The notes under the pieces are model-generated. The model made no database searches, had not been told where the DNA came from, and saw nothing but the letters and a program-made list of their open reading frames with translations. 64,000 nt of DNA, from the NCBI RefSeq assembly GCF_000969905.1, contig NZ_CP009520.1, forward strand, positions 3,100,001 to 3,164,000, written 5' to 3'. Numbering within the stretch: position 1 is the stretch's first letter; every line of letters starts with the position of its first letter. Of this stretch, positions 20,687 through 30,416 are shown piece after piece. The DNA comes from Methanosarcina vacuolata Z-761 (GTDB taxonomy: Archaea > Halobacteriota > Methanosarcinia > Methanosarcinales > Methanosarcinaceae). Made by a program: the position numbers and the translations under genes.

Positions 20687-20831
20687 AAAGATCCCTTCTT
20701 CAAGCTGGACGGGAATATTAAAACATTTGCATAAAAAAAATTCTGATTTATAAAAAGAGGGAGAGTAGAGAGTTCTGAATCACATTCCCGAATATAAAAA
20801 AAGTCCGAAAGACAAATTAGATGATGTTTCT

Positions 20832-21164
20832 GTGGATTACAGCGCCAGAGAAACTATCTTTGTACCAGGTGTTTATATACGTATAAATGAAGATACTCTA
20901 AGAGTTTGTTTAAGTAATCACCTGAAACGATTAGAGAAGAAGAGTCGCTGGACTACTCCTTATGCTATATTTGCCACTATTGTAATAGTACTTGTCACTT
21001 CTGATTTTCATGATTTTATCGTCAGTGGCGATACATGGCAAAAATTATTTTATATTGCTGGTATAATATCAGCTTTCTGGTTTATTAGCTCAGTTTTGAA
21101 TGCACGAAAATCAGAAACTGTAGACGATATAATTAACGATTTAATTGAAAAAGCTCAAAAATAA
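20832..21164 (+). CDS. Small two-TM membrane protein, unknown function
   Basis: 110 residues from a GTG start. There are two hydrophobic helices (about 44-60, ATIVIVLVTSDF; and 72-90, FYIAGIISAFWFISSVL). The frame is open upstream to a TAG at 20766 and reads protein-like (NHIPEYKKSPKDKLDD), with no ATG, GTG or TTG there; only a CTG at 20775 behind an AGGGAGAG-like Shine-Dalgarno. The true start may therefore be CTG 20775, giving 129 residues. It lies between the two TPR paralogs, and the second of these ends in a membrane helix. No family recognised. Confidence 0.55.
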   Translation: MDYSARETIFVPGVYIRINEDTLRVCLSNHLKRLEKKSRWTTPYAIFATIVIVLVTSDFHDFIVSGDTWQKLFYIAGIISAFWFISSVLNARKSETVDDIINDLIEKAQK

Positions 21165-21182
21165 CGTTTAAATTATTTATTT

Positions 21183-21545
21183 TCATCTATTTTTGGAGTG
21201 TTCCACGTATTCTATTACCGCACCATCGGGATGTTTTACTGTCATGTTCCTGCCGGTTGGGACCTTATTCGGGCCCCGTATAATTTCTGCACCTTTTTCT
21301 TCCAGATAAGCCTTGAATTCGTCAAGAGAATCGACAAGAAAAGTAGCCTGCGTGCTTTTGAAGGGTTTTAGAGCTTCATCCGAGCCGGCTATTAGCAAAA
21401 TATTCCCTACTTGAACCAGTTCAAGGCCGATTTGCGGGATTTTAAAGCGCATAGCTGCGGGAGAGCCGAGGAGTTCTTCATAGAATTCGAGGGCTGAGTT
21501 AAGGTCGTTTATGTAGAGGCGGGAGAGGGTTTGAAGGATTTTCAT
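21183..21545 (-). CDS. VOC-fold (glyoxalase/bleomycin-resistance family) protein
   Basis: 120 residues from the ATG at 21545. The longer frame to 21599 would run into the duplicated promoter block and adds non-homologous residues. The sequence has the VOC pattern: LYINDLNSALEFYEELLG at the N-terminus, AMRFKIPQIGLELVQVG, and the second motif GRNMTVKHPDGAVIEYVEH. Such proteins use a divalent metal in lyase, isomerase or dioxygenase chemistry. No substrate can be named. Its own promoter must overlap the duplicated block that drives the divergent TPR gene. Confidence 0.8.
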   Translation of the reverse strand: MKILQTLSRLYINDLNSALEFYEELLGSPAAMRFKIPQIGLELVQVGNILLIAGSDEALKPFKSTQATFLVDSLDEFKAYLEEKGAEIIRGPNKVPTGRNMTVKHPDGAVIEYVEHSKNR

Positions 21546-21803
21546 TATATCACAAAAACCGATTTTTGTTATACTTCTATAAATTATCATCTTTTCCACA
21601 ATATAAAAAATTATATATATGTTTCAAAACAATGAATTAAAAATTATTTTTTGGGTTAAAGTTCCATTGAGGTAGGCCAATAAATGGATGATGTGATAGA
21701 AGAACTGCTGAAAATTGTAGTTGAATCTCTGCAATCTGAAGAAGGAAATTTAAACAAAGCAGTTGACCTTGCAATTAATTTTTCAACAAAAAATTCGATC
21801 TCT
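21544..21803 (+). repeat. Duplicated promoter and gene-start block, copy 2
   Basis: Second copy of the block at 18288-18547. Differences are scattered substitutions and small indels. Its left edge coincides with the start codon of the VOC gene at 21543-21545. Confidence 0.85.
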
Positions 21804-23705
21804 GCCAGCCTATTATTAGGTCTAAGCAATTCTTATGGATCAAAGGGATCCTATGAATTAGCTTATATATTTGCAAAGGCTGCTGCAAGCTTATCAATAG
21901 GGTCTGAAAAAGCAGTTGCTCATCATAATGCTGGACTAGCCGCTGATTATTTGAACTTAGTAACTGAAGCAGAAGAACAGTATAAGTTTGCTCTGGAAAC
22001 TGATCCAAAACATATAGCTGCTCACTCAAACTACGGAAGGCTTCTTAAACAAATGGGACGCCTAGAAGAGGCGGAAGAACAGTATAAACTTGCTCTTGAA
22101 ACTAAGCGTGCTCTAGAAACTGACCCAAAACATGTAGTTATTCACTCAAACTATGGAAATCTCCTAGAAGAAATGGGGCGACTGGAAGAGGCGGAAGAAC
22201 AGTATAAACTTGCTCTAAAAATCGATCCTAACTATGCAGCCGCTCACTATAATTATGGAATTTTACTTTCAGAAATAGAGCATTGGAAAGAAGCAGAATA
22301 TCATTATAAACTTGCTCTAAAACTCAATCCCAAACATGTAGATACCCACTTAAATTATGGAAATCTCCTTCAAAAAATGGATCGCCTTGGAGAAGCAGAA
22401 GAACAGTATAAGCTTGCTCTGGAAGCAGACCCCAAACACGTGAATACACACTTAAGTTACGGAGTTCTCCTGCAAGAAATGAGGCATCTTGAAGAAGCAG
22501 AAGAACAGTGCAGACTTGCTCTGGAAGCAGATCCCAAGAATGTGAATGCACACTATAATTACGGAATTCTCCTTGCAGATATGGAACGTCTTGAAGAAGC
22601 AGAAGAACAGTATAAAGTTGCAATAAAGCTAGATCCCAAGGAGCCAAATATCCATGGTGCTTACGGTTTACTTTTATTATCAAAAAATTTAGAATCAATC
22701 GAAGCTATAAACGAAACAAAAATAGCATCCCATTTATTTGAAGAACGTGGGGACAGGATAAAGGAACATTTATCTTTTGCGTGGTTTTACGAAGAACTTG
22801 CAAATAAATATTATAATTTGAGAGATTACCAAAAAAGCGGCAAGTACGCTGACAAATCAGGGGACGAATACATTGAAGCCGGAAAGCAGGCAGGAGAAAG
22901 TTTCAAGGGCACTTCTTTAACCAAAGGCTATACGCTTAAAGGAAGAGCTAAAATTCGAACACTTGAAATTAAAACTCCTTTTTACAAAAATATTATTAAG
23001 AGAATCTGGAACAAGGAATCTTACGAGATTGAAAAATTCACGAAAATCATTGATTGTATAATGGATGCATCCAGATGCTATGAAAAAGCGGCTAACGTGT
23101 CTCCAAAAGATAATCAGTTATGTGATGCCTGTTCATTTTCAATGTTTTGTCTTTCGGACATGCTCGACTATATGCTTGCAGTTACAAAGCAAGAAAAAAC
23201 ACCTCAGCTTGAAGACAAATTGGAAAATTGGAATGAAAAGTTGTCAATTGCTAAAAACGCGTATAAAGAGCATAGTAAAGGAGAACTCTTTATTGAATCT
23301 CTTTATAAATTAAAGGATTGCATACAAAATCTGAATAAATATAGAAAGCATGGAACGAGAGAATATGGAAGAGCTTTTGAGGAATGTCGCAAAGAATTAA
23401 CTGAAATAGCAAATAATATAGAAGGTCCGCTTCAGAAAATCATCGAGGATGCAACGAAAAAAATGGATATCTGTTGTCTCAAACAATTACCTTATACAGG
23501 TACTGAGACTGGATCTATACTTCAACCCAGTAAATTATCTGAATTTTTGAATTGGACTTTAGATCCAAAAAGAATAGGAATAGGAGTATTTGGAATCATA
23601 ATTACAGTTATTGTTAATCATTACAATGAATATCTTTTTTCTTTGATCAAAAGAACTGTAACTATGCTTCTCAGTAAAATACAATCCATTTTAATCTGTT
23701 TTTAG
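21684..23705 (+). CDS. TPR-repeat protein with C-terminal membrane segment (paralog 2)
   Basis: 673 residues. The N-terminal ~80 residues closely match those of the protein encoded at 18425. About eight 34-residue TPRs follow (AEEQYKLALE consensus) to roughly residue 325. A non-TPR helical region (about 330-610) has four Cys near residues 475-485 (LCDACSFSMFC). Near the C-terminus is a hydrophobic helix (IGIGVFGIIITVIVNHY, about 634-650). The protein thus looks membrane-tethered while its paralog is soluble; the pair may act together. Function unknown. Confidence 0.85.
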   Translation: MDDVIEELLKIVVESLQSEEGNLNKAVDLAINFSTKNSISASLLLGLSNSYGSKGSYELAYIFAKAAASLSIGSEKAVAHHNAGLAADYLNLVTEAEEQYKFALETDPKHIAAHSNYGRLLKQMGRLEEAEEQYKLALETKRALETDPKHVVIHSNYGNLLEEMGRLEEAEEQYKLALKIDPNYAAAHYNYGILLSEIEHWKEAEYHYKLALKLNPKHVDTHLNYGNLLQKMDRLGEAEEQYKLALEADPKHVNTHLSYGVLLQEMRHLEEAEEQCRLALEADPKNVNAHYNYGILLADMERLEEAEEQYKVAIKLDPKEPNIHGAYGLLLLSKNLESIEAINETKIASHLFEERGDRIKEHLSFAWFYEELANKYYNLRDYQKSGKYADKSGDEYIEAGKQAGESFKGTSLTKGYTLKGRAKIRTLEIKTPFYKNIIKRIWNKESYEIEKFTKIIDCIMDASRCYEKAANVSPKDNQLCDACSFSMFCLSDMLDYMLAVTKQEKTPQLEDKLENWNEKLSIAKNAYKEHSKGELFIESLYKLKDCIQNLNKYRKHGTREYGRAFEECRKELTEIANNIEGPLQKIIEDATKKMDICCLKQLPYTGTETGSILQPSKLSEFLNWTLDPKRIGIGVFGIIITVIVNHYNEYLFSLIKRTVTMLLSKIQSILICF

Positions 23706-23810
23706 AAAAAGCTGGTTTTACTGTGCTCAGATTTATTTCATTCTAGCCCACAACAAATTATTCCACAACAAATATTACTAACCTCTTTATTATCTGGCTT
23801 CAGGTTTCAA

Positions 23811-25552
23811 CCTTAATTCCCAAATTTTAAGCGCATACTTTTTGTATCCCTATTTTGCTCATTTAATTCGTGTGCAGATGCATACTAACTTACTCATTTC
23901 CAAACAACAATTCAAAAACTATCTATACTATTATGCGCTTATTATATAAGCGCATGAAGTCTATCCTCCGCATCAAGAAAATAAATGGAATTGAGTACTG
24001 GTACGAAGATATTCCTTATTACGATAAGGAAAAGAAACAAATTCGCCATAAATCCAAATATGTTGGCAGAAACATAAACGGTAAACCTGTTAGAGTTCGT
24101 GACGCATTAAACTCTTCCGATGAAATCGTGCAAGATGAGACTTCTTTCGTTTCCAGCAAACCTGTAAATGCTTATAACTATGGTGAGTTCCTTCCATTAC
24201 AGAAAATAGTAGAAGAACTCAAAATTGAAGAGTATCTTGGTGATCTGTTCAATGAAAAAGACAGGAACATGATACTTTCAATGGCACTTAATCGTGTAAT
24301 TCGTCCTACAGCTATGTATAACCTTAAAACCTGGTATGAGAATTCTGTTCTTTCTCTCCAGTGGCCTGAGTTACCCTTGAAAAGTCAAAACATCAGTAAT
24401 CTACTTGCAAAAGTAGGTAATAGCGACATTCCATCCATGTTTATGGGTAAAATGTTTAGAAATCTTGGGACAAAACGCACATTAATGTACGATCTTACCA
24501 GTTTATCGAGCTACTCACAACTAATTAATCTTCTTGAATACGGATACAATAGAGACAATTGCGATCTTCCTCAAATAAATCTCTCCATGATTGTGGATAA
24601 GGAAAAAGGAATTCCGGTGATGTATGACATCTATCCTGGAAGTATTGTAGACGTTACAACTCTTAAAAATACTCTAAAAAAGATAGAAGCTCATGGAATG
24701 GAAAACTATACACTGGTAATGGATAGAGGATTTTTCAGCAAGGGAAACATTGAGGAATTAGTAAGGGAAAAGATTCCTTTTATTATGCCAGCTACAATGG
24801 CACTTAAAAGTGTCAAAGAGCTTATGAGTTCAGTACAAAAAGACATCGAAAGTCCGGAATATCTTCATAAGTTTCACAAAAAACCAATATTTGTAAAGCC
24901 AGTGACTCTTGAGGAAAAGGAATTCAAGATCAATGGATACTGTTTCTATGATCCAAAGAGAGAAATGGACGAAAAAAGCACATTTTACTCCCGTCTTTAT
25001 GATATGAAGGAAAAACTGGAAGAAACAGCAATACCAGGATGGAGAAATGCGGCAGAGGTGTTCAAAGAGAGAGCAAGGGAAATGGCAAGTTTCTATTCGT
25101 GGAAAAAGATAGATGACCATTTCAAAATCAATATCAAGAAAAATGCAGTATCGCAGAGAATAAACAGAATGGGGAAGTTTTTCCTTTTTTATTATGGAGA
25201 ACGTGATTGGGTAGAATGTCTCACTTACTACAGAGAAAGAGATATTGTTGAGAAAGGATTCAAAGTAATGAAAAATGATATTCAGTCGCTTCCACTAAAC
25301 ACAAACAAAGATTCAACAACAAAGGGATTCATTTTTGTCTGCTTTATCGGACTAATTATTAGAATGAAGCTACTGAGTATGATGAAGGAAACAAAAATTA
25401 TTGAGGATTATACAGTAGAGAGTTTACTTTTAGAGCTTGAGAAGATCAGAAAAGTAGAACTGCAAAATGGAGAGGTAATAGTTACAGAACTCACAAGAAA
25501 GCAAAAAGAAATTATGGAAAAATTGAATTTATGCGCTTAAAAAAAGCGGAAG
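23811..25552 (+). mobile_element. Insertion sequence with an IS4/IS1634-like transposase
   Basis: The element surrounds the transposase gene. Inverted ends share TTTTAAGCGCATA (23825-23837, and its complement at 25530-25542). An 11 bp direct repeat TCAGGTTTCAA lies just outside (23800-23810 and 25553-25563) and could be the target duplication. The ends between repeat and inverted repeat differ in length (14 and 10 nt), so the exact borders are uncertain. A third copy of AAGCGCAT at 23948-23955 forms a palindrome with 23933-23941 and includes the likely start codon. Confidence 0.75.
23954..25540 (+). CDS. Transposase, IS4/IS1634-like DDE family
   Basis: 528 residues from the ATG at 23954; the frame opens at a GTG at 23870 but that extension looks non-coding. 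DDE-type landmarks: LMYDLTSLSSYSQ (first Asp, about residue 178), TLVMDRGFFSKGNIEEL (second Asp) and REKGFKVMKND-type YRERDIVEKGFKVMKND (Glu) near the C-terminus. The stop codon lies inside the right inverted repeat. The gene looks intact, so the element may be active. Confidence 0.85.
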   Translation: MKSILRIKKINGIEYWYEDIPYYDKEKKQIRHKSKYVGRNINGKPVRVRDALNSSDEIVQDETSFVSSKPVNAYNYGEFLPLQKIVEELKIEEYLGDLFNEKDRNMILSMALNRVIRPTAMYNLKTWYENSVLSLQWPELPLKSQNISNLLAKVGNSDIPSMFMGKMFRNLGTKRTLMYDLTSLSSYSQLINLLEYGYNRDNCDLPQINLSMIVDKEKGIPVMYDIYPGSIVDVTTLKNTLKKIEAHGMENYTLVMDRGFFSKGNIEELVREKIPFIMPATMALKSVKELMSSVQKDIESPEYLHKFHKKPIFVKPVTLEEKEFKINGYCFYDPKREMDEKSTFYSRLYDMKEKLEETAIPGWRNAAEVFKERAREMASFYSWKKIDDHFKINIKKNAVSQRINRMGKFFLFYYGERDWVECLTYYRERDIVEKGFKVMKNDIQSLPLNTNKDSTTKGFIFVCFIGLIIRMKLLSMMKETKIIEDYTVESLLLELEKIRKVELQNGEVIVTELTRKQKEIMEKLNLCA

Positions 25553-25592
25553 TCAGGTTTCAAACTGAAAAACAACAAGAAAGGTTAGAAAA

Positions 25593-26807
25593 ATGTTAAT
25601 CCTCGATTACCCCTATGTCTCCGAATTACTAAAAAATACTGCTGCGGAATTACAGATTCCTGTTTTAAAAAATGAAATGGCAGCCGGACTAAAGACTGAA
25701 AAAAAGCTAAACCTTCTTGAAGAAGCTGAATTTATCAAATTAATAAAAGAAAAAGGTGAATGTATCCTTTATTCCAATTCAGAAAACTCAATTGGCTGGA
25801 TATCTGAAAATCTTGGTTTTACAGGGCTGCCTGAGAAAATCGAGCTTTTCAAGAACAAAGTAAAGTTCAGAGAGCTGCTTGAAAGGCTTTACCCCGAATT
25901 ATATTTCAAGAGTGTTAAATTTGAAGAACTGGACGAAATCCGGGTTGAGGATATCGAAAAACCGTTTATCATAAAGCCTGCTGTTGGATTTTTCAGCCTC
26001 GGGGTGCATAAGGTTTCCACTAACGAGGAATGGGATTCGGTCCTGAAGTCCATAAAGGCTGAGGTTGAAGAGATCAAAAAGCTTTATCCGGCGCCAGTTT
26101 TGAATGTGGAGAATTTCATTATCGAAGGAAATATCGAAGGGGAAGAGTTTGCGGTTGACGCTTATTTCAACCGTGAAGGAAAGCCGGTAGTCCTCGATAT
26201 CTTCAAACATATTTTTTCCTCGGAAAATGATGTCAGTGACAGGGTGTATTTTACTTCGAAAACGATTATAGAAACCTACAGGGAAGCCATTGAGGATCTT
26301 TTAAAGGAAATCGGAAAGCTGGCCGGGCTCAGGAATTTTCCCCTTCACCTGGAACTTCGAATATCGCAGGACAGGCGAATCCAGCCGATTGAACTGAACC
26401 CGATGCGCTTTGCCGGCCTGTGCGTTACTGATATTGCATATTTTGCATATGGGATTAACACTTACAGGTATTTTCTGGAACAGCTTGAGCCGGACTGGGA
26501 CAAAATTCTTGCAGATAAAGAAGGGAAGAACTTCTGCTTTATTATGCTTAACAAATCGGAAGACCTCAATTTGAAGGACGTAAAGGCTTTTGATTACGAA
26601 AAACTGCTTTCAGACTTTGAAAAGCCTCTGGAACTCAGAAAAGCGGATTACGAAACACGCGGCTACTTCGGGTACATGTTTACCGAAACCAGAGACAGTA
26701 GCTGGAGCGAGATTGAAAGGATTCTGAAATCGGACTTGAGGGAATATATCACTTTCAAAGAAGTAGTGCCCGCAAGTTCTGTGCTCAAAAATAATGTTCA
26801 AAAATAA
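25593..26807 (+). CDS. ATP-grasp domain protein
   Basis: 404 residues. The ATP-grasp fold shows as KPFIIKPAVGFFSLGVH (ATP-binding lysine and glycine-rich loop, about 126-142), FIIEGNIEGEEFAVDAYF (170-190) and the metal-binding PIELNPMRFAGL near residue 268. Such enzymes join a carboxylate, through an acyl phosphate, to an amine or other nucleophile. No substrate can be assigned. It starts 40 bp after the insertion sequence behind AAGAAAGG, so the element may have separated it from its original promoter. Confidence 0.8.
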   Translation: MLILDYPYVSELLKNTAAELQIPVLKNEMAAGLKTEKKLNLLEEAEFIKLIKEKGECILYSNSENSIGWISENLGFTGLPEKIELFKNKVKFRELLERLYPELYFKSVKFEELDEIRVEDIEKPFIIKPAVGFFSLGVHKVSTNEEWDSVLKSIKAEVEEIKKLYPAPVLNVENFIIEGNIEGEEFAVDAYFNREGKPVVLDIFKHIFSSENDVSDRVYFTSKTIIETYREAIEDLLKEIGKLAGLRNFPLHLELRISQDRRIQPIELNPMRFAGLCVTDIAYFAYGINTYRYFLEQLEPDWDKILADKEGKNFCFIMLNKSEDLNLKDVKAFDYEKLLSDFEKPLELRKADYETRGYFGYMFTETRDSSWSEIERILKSDLREYITFKEVVPASSVLKNNVQK

Positions 26808-26929
26808 TGCTCAAAAATAAAGATAATTAAAGAAGTAACTATAAATTTGCCCATTCTAAATAGTGAAGAGCCTTGATTTTTAACCTATCATTTCTATGAA
26901 GGTTCATTTACTGATTTTATTCACTGATT

Positions 26930-27292
26930 TCATTCACTGATCCATGTTTCTGCTTCAAGAAGCTCTTCATTCTTATAGGTCCTCACTGGAAAAGGAACAA
27001 TAAACTTAATGATTTCAACGGCAACATCCATCCAGTCAACGTCTGAAACAACTGCAATCTTTTCAAAGGCTGTAATGTTCAGTATGCCAACCTTGGCGTC
27101 CTCCAGCATGGCATTAAGGGTAAACCACTCAAGTTCCTTATCCATGTGATAAAGAATACGAACCTTACCGTACATCTTGATTTTTTCCTCAACAGCAGGA
27201 ATTAACACATTTTTGTAGTCATCTCCAGTTACTTCTCCACTCACATTGACTGCTACGACATTTCCCGGCAAACCCTGCATGATCTCTATCAT
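26930..27292 (-). CDS. SpoIIAA-like (STAS-fold) protein
   Basis: 120 residues. The sequence fits the SpoIIAA-like family (PF11964): N-terminal MIEIMQGLPGNVVAVNVSGEVTGDDY, central VRILYHMDKELEWF and C-terminal WMDVAVEIIKFIVPFPVRTY. These are small cytoplasmic STAS-like folds in bacteria and methanogens whose function is mostly unknown. It is convergent with the ATP-grasp gene and not clearly in an operon. Confidence 0.8.
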   Translation of the reverse strand: MIEIMQGLPGNVVAVNVSGEVTGDDYKNVLIPAVEEKIKMYGKVRILYHMDKELEWFTLNAMLEDAKVGILNITAFEKIAVVSDVDWMDVAVEIIKFIVPFPVRTYKNEELLEAETWISE

Positions 27293-27858
27293 TTAACTCC
27301 CCCTTCAGTATACAAGAACTGTAGCGCCCCACATATTCAAATGTTTTTTCCTGCAAATTGCTATCCGAGAGCAATTCAATAATTTTCTTAGCCTCATGAC
27401 ATTAGAGTTTTGAGTTTTTGAGTTGGTTTTTGAGTTGAGTTTTTAGTTGGTTTTTGAGTTGAGTTTTTGAGTTGGTTTTTGTAGTTGAGTTTTTGAGTTA
27501 GTTTTTGAGTTGAGTTTTTAGTTGAGTTTCTAATTTATTAATTTGAATGAATATAAACTTTGACTCGGACCATTATATTCATATCATATTCAAAAGACTC
27601 ATCATGAAAAATGAATCGGACTTAAGCGGTTGAACTGAGAAAACAATAGCACCATAACCAGAAGTTGTTGAATGAAGAAATATACAAATCAATAGAAACG
27701 AATCGATAATTATAATTAAAGTTGTAGGTCTAAACATATGACCTGAAGGATAAGATCAAAGGTTTGCAAATTCAGGCGGATATTAGGCTGGTTTGATATA
27801 TCCGTCATTCAAGATTTCAATCAAAAAATTACCTTATTGTAAGGAGATTAGAACGAAT
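27293..27858. other. Repeat-rich intergenic region upstream of the SulP gene
   Basis: About 565 bp. 27405-27530 is a degenerate array of GAGTTGGTTTTT / GAGTTGAGTTTTT units. The remainder is A+T-rich. The sulP ribosome-binding site (AAGGAG, 27841-27846) lies near its end. Confidence 0.6.
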
Positions 27859-29583
27859 ATGAAACCTGCGCAGAATTCCAGAAGATCTTTTCATTTTTCC
27901 CTCTTTCAGGGAATATTACCCCTCAACTCCAAACAGATACCCCTGGAAATTATCGCAGGGATAACATTCGCAGCGTTTGCCATCCCCGAAGTTATGGGAT
28001 ACACTAAAATTGCAGGCATGCCTGTAGTTACTGGAATCTACACGATCCTGTTTCCAATGTTAGCTTTTGCCATTTTTGGTTCATCCCGTCATCTTGTCGT
28101 TGGCGCCGATTCAGCAACCGCGGCAATTATAGCAAGTGGACTAACAACGATAGCCGTGCCGGGATCTTCTCAATATGTTGCATATGCGAGCGCAATCGCT
28201 CTACTCGTAGCAATCTTGCTTTTCCTTGGAGGTTTGTTCCAGCTTGGTTTTCTCGCTGACTTCCTCTCCTACACGGTCCTGATAGGATTTCTCACAGGTG
28301 CTGGTATCTATATATCTATATCACAGATTAGCGGGATGCTTGGGATACCTTCAGAACCAGATGGGACATCTGTGCAGATTATATCTTTAGTAAGAAATCT
28401 CTTTCTTACAAATACCCCCACGCTCCTGGTCTCATTATCCGTAATCGGGGTTATTGTTCTTGGCGAAAAGATCAGCCACAAATTTCCAGGTTCACTAATA
28501 GCGATTATTGGCGCAATTGCTGCAAGCCGGATATTAGACTTTTCTTCTTACGGGATTAGCGTCCTTGGCACAGTACCACAAGGCCTGCCGCAAATTTCTA
28601 TTCCTCAAATCCCGCTTTCAAATCTACCAGATATTTTCAACATATCCGTTTCTTGTTTTATTATTATCCTTGCCCAGAGTGCTGCAACATCTCGTGCTTA
28701 TGCCATTAAGTTTTCCGACACTTTTAATGAAAACACAGACCTCATCGGATTGAGCCTTGCTAATGCAGCAGCCGGGATATCAGGGACTTTCGTTGTCAAC
28801 GGCAGCCCAACCAAGACTGAAATGATAAAAAATGCAGGAGGTAGGACACAGCTTACTCAGCTCACAACAGTCTTAACTGTTATATTAGTCCTGTTGTTCT
28901 TTACCAGGCCATTCGCCTATTTACCCACAGCTGTACTTTCGTCTATGGTATTCCTCATTGGTCTGCATCTTATCGATATCGAAGGGATGACCGCCCTTCA
29001 CAGACAGCGGCCTGTTGAGTTTGCTGTCGCTTTGATAACGGCTATAACGGTCGTAGTTATAGGTGTCGAGCAGGGAATCCTTATAGCTATTATACTCTCG
29101 ATCATTGCTCACCTGCGCCATAGTTACAGGCCACTTAACCTTCTGCTTGTTCCAAAGGCAGGAGGGGCTATGAAGACATTTCCACTGGAAAGTGGGCAGC
29201 AAGCTGTTGAAGGATTGTTAATCTACCGTTTTGGTTCAAACCTCTACTTTGCTAACGAAGACCGCTTCGCGGAAGAAATAATAGACCTTGCCATAAAAAA
29301 TGGCTCACTTAAATGGTTTTGCATTTCTGCCACAAACATTGGAGATATCGATTTCACTTCCGCAGAGACGCTCAAAAAAGTGTATACCCAACTGCAAAAA
29401 CTGGGCATTACTCTTGTATTAAGTGAAGTAGTACAGCCTGTGATGAGTGAGCTGGATAAAGACGGCATAACCCAAATGGTTGGTAAAGACCATATCTTTG
29501 AGTCAGTTCAGGATGTTATAGAGGCATATAAAAGATCAACAGATAGTTCGTCACATAGATCTACAGATAATTTTTCGCACTAA
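27859..29583 (+). CDS. SulP family anion permease with C-terminal STAS domain
   Basis: 574 residues from the ATG at 27859, chosen because AAGGAG lies just upstream; the frame is open to 27793. The first ~420 residues hold about 11-12 membrane helices with the SulP signature region PEVMGYTKIAGMPVVTGIYT. The C-terminus is a STAS domain (GLLIYRFGSNLYFANEDRF then CISATNIGDIDFTSAETL). Family members carry sulfate, bicarbonate or other anions, usually with protons or sodium. The nearby separate SpoIIAA-like gene is a similar fold but on the other strand. Confidence 0.88.
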   Translation: MKPAQNSRRSFHFSLFQGILPLNSKQIPLEIIAGITFAAFAIPEVMGYTKIAGMPVVTGIYTILFPMLAFAIFGSSRHLVVGADSATAAIIASGLTTIAVPGSSQYVAYASAIALLVAILLFLGGLFQLGFLADFLSYTVLIGFLTGAGIYISISQISGMLGIPSEPDGTSVQIISLVRNLFLTNTPTLLVSLSVIGVIVLGEKISHKFPGSLIAIIGAIAASRILDFSSYGISVLGTVPQGLPQISIPQIPLSNLPDIFNISVSCFIIILAQSAATSRAYAIKFSDTFNENTDLIGLSLANAAAGISGTFVVNGSPTKTEMIKNAGGRTQLTQLTTVLTVILVLLFFTRPFAYLPTAVLSSMVFLIGLHLIDIEGMTALHRQRPVEFAVALITAITVVVIGVEQGILIAIILSIIAHLRHSYRPLNLLLVPKAGGAMKTFPLESGQQAVEGLLIYRFGSNLYFANEDRFAEEIIDLAIKNGSLKWFCISATNIGDIDFTSAETLKKVYTQLQKLGITLVLSEVVQPVMSELDKDGITQMVGKDHIFESVQDVIEAYKRSTDSSSHRSTDNFSH

Positions 29584-30400
29584 TCTTAAAGCTTCAACTT
29601 TTTCCAGTGCCTGGAATTTCTGCACTATAACCCTTTTTGCACTGTAATCCTTTTTGCACTGTAATCCTTTTTTAAAGCGATCACTTTGAAATTAGCACAA
29701 CTACACTCCTGCCCTGCACAATGTAGCTGTTCCCGCTGACCTGAGTTTCTTCTCCGGCTCCGGCAATTTCCTGAGGAGAAGGCAGGAACGTATCGACTGC
29801 TCTATACCAGCTTCTACCTATACATTTGAGTTCAGGAATCTCGAACTCAAGAGGCTCCCAGTACATATTCATCATAACATGTATATCTTCTTCGTCTCCG
29901 GGTTCTCCCATGGTAAAAGAAAGGACTCTTGCATGAGGGTCGTCCCAGCCTGGACTGTAGAGCTTGCACCCATGCCAGGAAATATCTTTTAGCCCACGTT
30001 CGTTTTCCTTGCCTGTAAAATATCGGGGGCGAAGGATGGTAGTATGGCGTTTTCGAAAATCACTCATCAATTTCCAGAAGCGGAACATATCGCGATTTTT
30101 CTCTACTAAATTCCAGTCAAACCAACTCGTCTCATTGTCCTGGCAATAAGCATTGTTGTTGCCTTTCTGAGTGCGTCTGACTTCATCTCCCATGCAAATC
30201 ATCGGAACTCCTATAGACAGCAACAGAATTGCAGCGAAATTTTTGATCTGCCTTTCCCGCAAGTTTTCAATTTCTGGGTCTTCGGTATCTCCCTCAACCC
30301 CGCAGTTCCAGCTCAAATTATTGTCAATTCCATCCCTGTTATTTTCCCCGTTAGCCTCATTGTGTTTGTAGTTATAAGAAACAAGGTCGTTAAGTGTAAA

Positions 30401-30416
30401 TCCGTCGTTCCGTCGT
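30401..30416 (-). repeat. 8 bp tandem duplication that frameshifts glgX
   Basis: On the plus strand TCCGTCGT occurs twice in a row (30401-30408, 30409-30416). Removing one copy restores the expected CHDGFTLNDL reading. The net +8 shifts the frame by +2. Confidence 0.9.
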
